64,000 nt of DNA from Sphingomonas sp. HMP9 (GTDB lineage: Bacteria > Pseudomonadota > Alphaproteobacteria > Sphingomonadales > Sphingomonadaceae): the NCBI RefSeq assembly GCF_013374115.1, contig NZ_AP022673.1:2876001-2940000 (forward strand), read 5' to 3'. This document shows positions 57,851-64,000 of this stretch, piece by piece; position 1 is the stretch's first letter; each line of letters opens with the position of its first letter. The notes under the pieces are model-generated. The model did no database searches, had not been told where the DNA came from, and saw only the letters and a list, made by a program, of their open reading frames with translations. The translations under genes and the position numbers were made by a program.

Positions 57851-59245
57851 AGCTATGCTGGAAAATGGGTGACGGTGGAGGATTGAAGGCGGCGTATCGA
57901 GGCGGGTGACGAACCTGCCAGAACCTCTCGAGGAGAGCGATACGCCATGACCGACCCTACCAACGTTGTTCGATTTCGCCAGCCCGATGATGTCGACGAT
58001 CCGTTGACCGATGTGCTGCGTGCCGGAGCTCGCCGCCTGCTTGCGCAGGCGGTGGAACTGGAGGCCGAGGCGTTCCTGGCGGCACGAGAGGATCTGCGGC
58101 TGCCGGACGGGCGGCCGCGCCTGGTGCGCCACGGCCATGGACCCCAGCGTCAGGTCCAGACCGGGATCGGGCCGGTGCCAGTGTCGCGCGTGAAGATCCG
58201 TGATCGCGGCGCGGCCGAGGGAGGGGAGCGTGTGCGCTTCTCGTCGGCGATCCTGCCGCGCTGGGCACGGCGAACGAAGAGCCTCGATGCGCTGCTGCCG
58301 GTGCTCTATCTGCGCGGGGTTTCTACCGGCGATTTCCAGGAGGCGCTCGCAGCGCTTCTCGGCAAGGACGCGCCCAACCTCTCGCCGGCGGTGATCGGTC
58401 GGCTCACCGCTGAATGGCAGGTCGAATACGAGCACTGGCAGGCGCGCGACCTATCTGCTCGCCGCTACGTGTATGTGTGGGCGGACGGCGTCTACCTGCA
58501 GGCGCGGATGGAGGACCATTCCGAGTGCATGCTGGTGCTGATCGGCGCCACGCCTGAGGGTAGGAAGGAGCTGGTCGGCTTCCAGGTGGGCGTCCGTGAA
58601 AGCGCCCAGAGCTGGCGCGAGTTGCTCGTCGAGGTGAAACGGCGCGGCCTGACGATCGCTCCCGAGATCGCGGTGGGCGATGGCGCGCTCGGCTTCTGGA
58701 AGGCGCTCGACGAAGTCTGGCCAAGCACGCGCCACCAGCGCTGCTGGGTGCACAAGGTCGCCAATGTACTGAACAAAGTGCCGAAGTCGGTGCAGCCCTC
58801 AATGAAAGCCGACCTGCGCGAGATATACAGCGCGCCTGAGCGCGCAGCGGCGGAGAAGGCGATCGCAGTCTTTGCCGAGAAATATGACGCGAAATACGCC
58901 AAGGCGGTCGAATGCCTGACCAAGGACCGCGAGAGGCTGCTAGCCTTCTTCGACTTCCCCGCCGAGCACTGGGACCATCTGCGAACCTCGAACCCAATCG
59001 AAAGCGTGTTTGCGACCGTGCGCCACAGGACGGTGCGCACCAAGGGCGCGCTGTCGCCGAAGACGGCACGCCTCATGGTCTTCAAGCTCGTCATCGCCGC
59101 ATCCAGGAAATGGCGTCGGCTGAAGGGCGAGAACCAGTTGCCCAAAGTCGTCGCCGGTGTCAGGTTCCGTGACGGCACCGAAGTCATCGACAGCCAATCA
59201 ACCCGCGCCGCCTGATCGCCTCGTCACCCAAATTCCAGCATAGCT
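57851..59245 (+). mobile_element. Complete IS256-family insertion sequence
   Basis: The element of 1395 bp has ends AGCTATGCTGGAA...GGGTGACG that are imperfect inverted repeats of about 24 bp, and it is flanked by direct repeats CCACGATCGCG at 57840-57850 and 59246-59256. Its single transposase gene is intact. Eleven base pairs is longer than the 8-9 bp usual for the family. Confidence 0.93.
57947..59215 (+). CDS. IS256-family transposase (mutator type)
   Basis: This 422-aa DDE transposase has catalytic residues in VYVWADGVYLQARM (Asp), IAVGDGALGFWKALDEV (Asp) and TSNPIESVFATVRHRT (Glu). The CWVHKVANVLNKVPKS segment (Cys-x2-His) is typical of the family. The N-terminal DNA-binding region is present and the frame is complete, so the element should be active. 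GAGGAGAGCG precedes the ATG. Confidence 0.95.
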   Translation: MTDPTNVVRFRQPDDVDDPLTDVLRAGARRLLAQAVELEAEAFLAAREDLRLPDGRPRLVRHGHGPQRQVQTGIGPVPVSRVKIRDRGAAEGGERVRFSSAILPRWARRTKSLDALLPVLYLRGVSTGDFQEALAALLGKDAPNLSPAVIGRLTAEWQVEYEHWQARDLSARRYVYVWADGVYLQARMEDHSECMLVLIGATPEGRKELVGFQVGVRESAQSWRELLVEVKRRGLTIAPEIAVGDGALGFWKALDEVWPSTRHQRCWVHKVANVLNKVPKSVQPSMKADLREIYSAPERAAAEKAIAVFAEKYDAKYAKAVECLTKDRERLLAFFDFPAEHWDHLRTSNPIESVFATVRHRTVRTKGALSPKTARLMVFKLVIAASRKWRRLKGENQLPKVVAGVRFRDGTEVIDSQSTRAA

Positions 59246-60229
59246 CCACGATCGCGACGCCGTGCGCTTATACGAGGCCCCCTATACTGACGATCCTGTC
59301 CGATCGCTGGTGGCATCAAGCTTTGCCGAACAAGGGGTGGTCGACTGGTCGCTGCTGGAAGGGGTGACCTTCGTGATCGACCAGTGTCGCCGGTGCGGCC
59401 TAATTTACCAGGTGAACACACCCAACGAGGCAATGCTCGAGGTCATATACAGCCAGATGATCAGCCCTGCCTCGCTGAATGTCCTTGAGCAAGGACTACT
59501 CACCCTGGACAATTTTCACCGTATCGCCGGCGAGTTCACGGTGTTGTTCGAGCAGCTAGGCAAACTGCCGACACAGATCCGGATGCTGGACTTCGGCATG
59601 GGGCAGGGGCGGTGGGCGCGGGTCGCGCGCGCCATGGGCGCCGAGGTCTATGCAACCGAGATTGGTGACGACAAGAAGCGCTTGGCCGCAACGCTAGGCG
59701 TGCAGGTCATCGGCGATCATGAGATCGACCGGATGCGGTTTGATCTCGTCCATACCGAGCAGGTCATGGAGCACCTTGTTCACCCCGGCCGCGATTTCAA
59801 GCGTCTGGCGCGAGCGGTGGAACCCGGCGGTTTGTTCAAGGTTGCAATCCCGTACCGCGGTCGGCTCGCCACCTTGCTTCCCGCCAAAGGGTTGCCACGC
59901 GTCGCGCTGTTTGCGGCAGGTGGCGCGCGCGCCATTCCTGGTGACGTCGAAGCATATGGGGCGATCCAGCCGCTCGAGCACCTGAACGCGTTTGGGCCGG
60001 AAACAATCGCCTGGCTTGCCGCTGACAATGGACTTGAGATCGTCACCCAGACGCGCCGGCGGAGTATCTCGGTGGATACCGTTGGACTCCGGTCACTGGC
60101 GCATGGCGCTAAGCGGATCGGTGCAGAACTGACCAAGGCGGCGATCCGGCACCGGATCGGCTACTACTTGCTCCGTCGGCCAGCGCTATAACCTTTCAAG
60201 CTCCGAGCTGATCACGATCGTTCGGGCTG

Positions 60230-61336
60230 TCAACGGAGAGACTCCCGACGCTCTTGCAGCCGGAGCAGCCGTACGAGACGGTTCGTCACGGGCTGCTCGA
60301 ACAGCGCGAATACGATCAGTGCGGTAAAGAGTGCGAGAGCAATGGATAGGAGCACCGACGGTATCGGCCAGACCAGCCTTGCCCGTTGCAGCAAGGCAGG
60401 GCCGAGCGGCGCTATCAGTGGATGCATCATGTAGAGCGAGTAGGATGCGGCTCCCAGGAAAACGAGAGGGCGGGGGAAGCTCCGCACATGCCGTTCGATG
60501 CTGATGACGCCGAGAACCACGAGCGCTGGACCGATCGCACGTAGGAGGCCGGCATTGTCGAAGGAGGCATCAGGAAAGGCGAAAATGATGGTAAAGCCGA
60601 CGGCGCACAAGCCGATGCATGTGACGAGGCCCAGTCGCGCGCCCGTCGCCCACCGTGCGAATGCCATGCCGATCAAAAACTCGAGCACGAGCGGATCCAG
60701 GTACATCATGTAGGCCGGGAAGGGATCCGGTTTGAACAGAGATCCTGCTGCGCACAACAAAAGAACACCGCCGCAAAAGGCTAGGATGTTGACGCGTAAC
60801 GCGAGCGCGAGCGTGAAGACCAGATAAAAAAACATCTCGAACAGCAGCGTCCATCCCACGGCCATCAGTGGCGCTATCGTGCCGTCATCGGCGTAAGCGG
60901 GGACGAACAGGTAGGATTTGGCGACATAGCCCCAGTCCAGCGTTGCGTGCAGCACGACCGCAGGCACCAGCAGCATGGTCGCGAGCTTCACCGTCGTCGC
61001 CAGCCAGTAGAGCGGCACAACGCGGACGAGGCGCCGAAGCGCGAAGTCTGCCCAGCCACCCGCTCGCCGCTCGAACTTGCCTGCCGTGATCATCATGACG
61101 AAACCACTGATGATGAAGAAGATGTCTACCCCGGCGCCACCGTTGGACCACACCGCCATGTCCGACGAAAGGCGTTCGCTCGTGTAGTAGGTGGCGTGAC
61201 GCACCACCACCATCAGCGCCGCGACGAACCGCAAGCACTGGATGCCGGCGTAAATCTCGCTGCTGGCAGTGCCATTCGACCCCGGAATGAGCGTCGGGGC
61301 AGTCGAAGCATCGCTTGTATCCGCAATTCGCGTCAT
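60230..61336 (-). CDS. Acyltransferase family 3 membrane protein (OafA/YrhL type)
   Basis: This 368-aa integral membrane protein begins GIQCLRFVAALMVVVRHATYY (the conserved R..H of acyltransferase 3), then GGAGVDIFFIISGFVMMITAG, followed by eight to nine further helices including VGWTLLFEMFFYLVFTL and LGAASYSLYMMHPL. Enzymes of this group O-acetylate or O-acylate sugars of surface polysaccharides. The ATG at 61336 follows the stop of the GT2 gene (61345) by 8 bp, so the two form an operon. Confidence 0.9.
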   Translation of the reverse strand: MTRIADTSDASTAPTLIPGSNGTASSEIYAGIQCLRFVAALMVVVRHATYYTSERLSSDMAVWSNGGAGVDIFFIISGFVMMITAGKFERRAGGWADFALRRLVRVVPLYWLATTVKLATMLLVPAVVLHATLDWGYVAKSYLFVPAYADDGTIAPLMAVGWTLLFEMFFYLVFTLALALRVNILAFCGGVLLLCAAGSLFKPDPFPAYMMYLDPLVLEFLIGMAFARWATGARLGLVTCIGLCAVGFTIIFAFPDASFDNAGLLRAIGPALVVLGVISIERHVRSFPRPLVFLGAASYSLYMMHPLIAPLGPALLQRARLVWPIPSVLLSIALALFTALIVFALFEQPVTNRLVRLLRLQERRESLR

Positions 61337-61344
61337 CGTGTCGC

Positions 61345-62292
61345 TCAGTGCCGTTGGATGGTGCGATGCGCGGCGCTTCGCTTGGCGTACGCGCGAGCCC
61401 AGCTGCGGAGGCGATGCGGGATTGCCGCGATCAGACCAAAGGCGAAGAGCTGCCGCGCAGTCGGGTGACCGTGGCGAAAAGCCGCGCGGAGTAGGGCGAT
61501 CAAGGCAAAGGGCGCCTTTGACCCTGTGAGCCCCTGCGTCACCACCGTCAGACAAAAGCCGGCATAGGCGCGTGGGGTGATCAGGTCGCCCAAGCTATCG
61601 ATCCATTCGAGCGAACGCTGCCATGTGTACGTTTTGCTGAGCGAGGGCGCGCTGGTCGGAACGTAGTAGATAACGAGGGGCTCGGGCACCGTGATGAATA
61701 CGTAACCGTGCTCCTTGACCGCCCGGATCGCGAGCTCCCACTCTTCGTGCTGCTTGGTGTCGCGGAAACGCAGCCGCTCGAACAGCGCGCGAGGCGCCAT
61801 CAGGGCAGATGTCTGCAGCATGGCCTCGCCACCCTGCATCCAGCTATGGCGATCGAAAAGCCACTCGTCGATCGGTTCGCTGCCCGAATAGGGACGCGCG
61901 GGCTTCACAAAATCGCCGCGCGGGCTCACCCATCGAAAGAGTGTCATCAGCAGCGCCGGGCGATCGGACGGGGCGGCTGCGAGTTGGCGCTCCAACTTGG
62001 TCGGCAGCCACTCATCATCGTCGTCGAGAAACGCCACCCACTCTCCGGCCGATGCGGCAGCTCCTGTGTCTCGCGCCGGCCCGGCTCCTTGCTGGTTTGC
62101 ATGTACGATCCAGCGAAGCCGCGGATCGCCAAGGCGTTCGAGTGTAGCGACGGTGGTCGGATCGTCGCCGTCGATCACCACGATGACCTCGGTTGTTTGA
62201 TGTGTCTGAGCAAACACGCTGCGGATCGCGCGCTCCACAAGGGTCGCGCGACCGAATGTTGGGATCACCACGCTGACCATAGGCTTTGTCAT
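61345..62292 (-). CDS. Glycosyltransferase family 2
   Basis: This 315-aa GT-A enzyme begins MVSVVIPTFGRATLVERAIRSVFAQTHQTTEVIVVIDGDDP. The DxD-like metal site is WVAFLDDDDEWLPTKLERQL. The rest has ALMAPRALFERLRFRD and KQHEEWELAIRAVKEHGYVF, consistent with addition of a sugar to a lipid-linked or protein acceptor. It is co-transcribed with the acyltransferase gene downstream. Donor and acceptor cannot be predicted. Confidence 0.9.
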   Translation of the reverse strand: MTKPMVSVVIPTFGRATLVERAIRSVFAQTHQTTEVIVVIDGDDPTTVATLERLGDPRLRWIVHANQQGAGPARDTGAAASAGEWVAFLDDDDEWLPTKLERQLAAAPSDRPALLMTLFRWVSPRGDFVKPARPYSGSEPIDEWLFDRHSWMQGGEAMLQTSALMAPRALFERLRFRDTKQHEEWELAIRAVKEHGYVFITVPEPLVIYYVPTSAPSLSKTYTWQRSLEWIDSLGDLITPRAYAGFCLTVVTQGLTGSKAPFALIALLRAAFRHGHPTARQLFAFGLIAAIPHRLRSWARAYAKRSAAHRTIQRH

Positions 62293-62485
62293 ACCTTCGG
62301 GGTAGCAGCAAAGCGGGGCGGCATTAAAGGACCTATGCCGCTTTAGTCGTGGAGCAGCGGGACGACCTCGTCCGGGCGCCGCCTCTGAGGAGGCGCCATC
62401 CCCAGCTCGCAACCTGCAGTCGGTGCTCGCATGTCTTGACGCCGGGCAGATCCCCTGCACAGCGTGAGGGTAAGGAGACTGACCG

Positions 62486-63181
62486 ATGGGTGAGACGCGT
62501 TACAGCGACGGGAGCTATCTTGAGGCGAACCCTGGTTGGCACGAAGACGACTCCCCGATGAAGGCGCGTTGGATAAACACGATTTTGCAGCGCAATGGGC
62601 TTGATCCTGTAGCAGTCGCCGAGATCGGTTGCGGCGCCGGCGGTATACTGCAGGCGCTCCATGAAATGCGGCCGAAGACACGGTTTTCCGGGTACGAGAT
62701 TTCTCCGCAAGCCTTTAATCTCGCTTCAGCAAAGGCACAAGACGGCGTGAACTTCTACCTTCAGGATATGATCGCTACTGACATTGGCGGATTTGATCTG
62801 TTGATGGCGATCGACGTTTTCGAGCATGTTCCGGACTATCTCGGCTTCCTGCAGGCGATCCGCAGTCGGGCGACCTACAAGCTTTTCCACATTCCGCTCG
62901 ATATGTCGGTCCAGATGCTGCTTCGAGCAGGGCTGTTCACGCGCGTGCGCGGCGATCTGGGTCACCTCCATTATTTCTCGAAAGAAACTGCGTTCGATAC
63001 GTTGCGCGACTGCGGCTACGAGATCGTAGACTGGAACTATACATACTGGTCGCGCGAGATTCAAAATTTGCCGCTGCGCACGCGCATCGCAAACGTACCG
63101 AGGTCGATGGTCAGTGCCGCGAGTGCCGATCTGGCAGTACGTCTATTTGGGGGTGCCTCTGCCTTGGTTCTCGCGCGATGA
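62486..63181 (+). CDS. SAM-dependent methyltransferase
   Basis: This 231-aa protein has a class I methyltransferase fold. SAM-binding motif I is VAVAEIGCGAGGILQALHEM, and motif post-I SGYEISPQAFNLASAKA and the acidic FDLLMAIDVFEHVPDYLGFL follow. YKLFHIPLDMSVQMLLR replaces the usual motif III. A strong ribosome binding site (GTAAGGAGACTGACC) precedes the ATG. Its role in glycan or lipid modification is inferred from context. Confidence 0.88.
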   Translation: MGETRYSDGSYLEANPGWHEDDSPMKARWINTILQRNGLDPVAVAEIGCGAGGILQALHEMRPKTRFSGYEISPQAFNLASAKAQDGVNFYLQDMIATDIGGFDLLMAIDVFEHVPDYLGFLQAIRSRATYKLFHIPLDMSVQMLLRAGLFTRVRGDLGHLHYFSKETAFDTLRDCGYEIVDWNYTYWSREIQNLPLRTRIANVPRSMVSAASADLAVRLFGGASALVLAR

Positions 63182-63326
63182 GACGGGCTACCGCGCAGGC
63201 TCGCTTATGTCTGAACGCTCATCGCGTATAGGACGCTCAAGCCGCAAAGCGATTGTAGCGATGTGTGCGCCCGATCGGTACAGCCGGGTAATATAGTCGG
63301 ATCCGTTGACGAGACCGCGCGGCCAG

Positions 63327-64000
63327 TCAGCTGGTCGTCACGTCTCCGTGGACGGTCAGCACCTCCACCTCCGTCCCCTCAAGGCAGACTGCGCTTAGCG
63401 TACCCGTGCGATAGGCGCCGGTGTCGATGCCGATCCGGTTGCGGCGGATCTCGACCTCTTCGCTGATGGTATGACCGTGGACTATGATCGCGCCGTGATC
63501 GCGGGGATCATCAAGGAATTCGTGGCGTGCCCACAAAAGGTCGCGCCGGGCTTGGCGCGCGAGTGCTACACCCGGCTTCACCCCGGCATGGCAGATGAAA
63601 TAGTCGCCCGATCGCGCGGTAAGCGGCCAGGACTGAAGCCATTCCACCCATTCGGTGGGAACCGCCCGCTGCAGGGCTGCGACAAAGGGTACTGCGTCTT
63701 CACCTTCTGCGAGCGCGGAGAGACCAAAGCTCTCCACCGTCTCCGCTCCGCCGACCCGCATCCAGCCGCGGATTGTTACCTCATCGCCTGCGAGCGCGCG
63801 TAGCAGCATCTCCTCGTGGTTGCCGAGCAGCGTGACCAGCTCTGGCAAGCGTCGTTGCGCTTCGTTCAGTACCTGCAGTGCCTCGCGCGAATGTGGGCCA
63901 CGATCGATGATGTCGCCGACAAAGACCACTTCTCGGCGTGTACGGAGCGCGCGCTGTGCGTCGTGGCGCTCCACGACGTCGAGCATGCGCTCTAGCAGAT
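63327..64000 (-). CDS. PPP-family metallophosphatase (partial, N-terminus outside window)
   Basis: The visible 224 residues include the PPP/metallophosphoesterase blocks VVFVGDIIDRGPHS (GDxxDRG), VTLLGNHEEMLLRAL (GNHE), FICHAGVKPG and IIVHGHTIS (HGH). The first block, GDxH, would lie just beyond the window edge because the frame stays open to position 64000. Such proteins act as protein serine/threonine or diadenosine-tetraphosphate phosphatases. The gap 63182-63326 before it shows no gene. Confidence 0.9.
   Translation of the reverse strand, partial: LLERMLDVVERHDAQRALRTRREVVFVGDIIDRGPHSREALQVLNEAQRRLPELVTLLGNHEEMLLRALAGDEVTIRGWMRVGGAETVESFGLSALAEGEDAVPFVAALQRAVPTEWVEWLQSWPLTARSGDYFICHAGVKPGVALARQARRDLLWARHEFLDDPRDHGAIIVHGHTISEEVEIRRNRIGIDTGAYRTGTLSAVCLEGTEVEVLTVHGDVTTS

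Larger units (their letters stand above)
57784..60191 (+). pseudogene. Zinc-ribbon methyltransferase gene split by an IS256-family element
   Basis: The left part (57784-57850) encodes MSNSTPAPAFDVRTECPVCHDRE; the right part (59246-60191) continues DAVRLYEAPYTDDPV. Removing 57851-59245 and one 11-bp copy of CCACGATCGCG joins them in frame to a 333-codon gene. The two cysteine pairs of a zinc ribbon (CPVC and CRRC) lie on opposite sides of the insertion. The right part is a methyltransferase: MLDFGMGQGRWARVARAMGAEVYATEIG and FDLVHTEQVMEHLVHPGRDFKRLARAVEPGGLFKVAIPY. A truncated protein starting with GTG at 59262 is conceivable. Confidence 0.88.

Noticed and set aside
57957..59187. Several open frames opposite the IS256 transposase
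   Set aside because: All are antisense shadows; the forward transposase has complete catalytic residues and a start signal.

Overview
The window looks like chromosomal DNA of a pigmented Sphingomonas-type alphaproteobacterium. The evidence is the GC-rich codon use, a carotenoid set (crtB, crtI, crtY), a CcrM-type GANTC methyltransferase, a short aa3 cytochrome oxidase subunit IV and a split pntAA/pntAB/pntB transhydrogenase. Gene identities are read from motifs and family knowledge; no database search was possible.

Layout. 1-5.5 kb: end of recQ, a secreted protein with two degenerate aspartyl-protease-like lobes, an HsdR-N-like gene broken by two amber codons, and an Atm1-type ABC exporter. 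5.6-10.5 kb: the carotenoid block (crtY-crtI with a 4-nt overlap, and crtB), split by a LOG-family gene and a self-contained gene for a Cys-rich peptide with mirror-symmetric cysteine spacing. 10.8-18.9 kb: an acetyltransferase, a 58-aa membrane protein, a GH127 glycosidase, then envelope proteins (DUF2141, MipA, two Ferritin_2 paralogues, a beta-barrel). 19.3-26.5 kb: TPP riboswitch-thiC, two unrelated uracil-DNA glycosylases (Ung and family 5), aguB and an MBL-fold lipoprotein. 26.5-31.3 kb: folK, tRNA-Lys, PAP2, a CitE-like lyase coupled to galE, msrA and tsaC. 31.4-39.8 kb: acyl-CoA dehydrogenase, arylamine N-acetyltransferase, GntR regulator, nitroreductase, POT transporter, aldo/keto reductase and a dicarboxylate/amino-acid symporter. 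39.8-47.3 kb: tightly packed glmM-DUF1272 and thiD-rnhB-ccrM, then folP, a bestrophin-like channel and an AT-rich orphan. 47.4-53.8 kb: an NtrC-type regulator facing coxIV-pntAA-(DUF559)-(HicB-like)-pntAB-pntB, then a wHTH regulator. 53.9-64 kb: tRNA-Val and tRNA-Pro, an IS3 remnant, a variable surface-glycan gene set (methyltransferases, flippase, GT2, acyltransferase) with a recent IS256-family insertion, and the start of a PPP-type phosphatase.

Several families of palindromic repeats of about 40-130 bp lie between genes. One ~105-bp family occurs at least six times. A copy of it sits in frame inside tsaC, and a different G+C-rich palindrome sits in frame inside thiD. An inverted repeat pair brackets a DUF559 nuclease gene inserted in the pnt operon.

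The most interesting signals are the nested-cysteine hairpin peptide in the carotenoid block, the repeat-bracketed DUF559 nuclease, the in-frame palindromes in tsaC and thiD, and the five GANTC sites (three at exact 22-bp steps) in front of ccrM.
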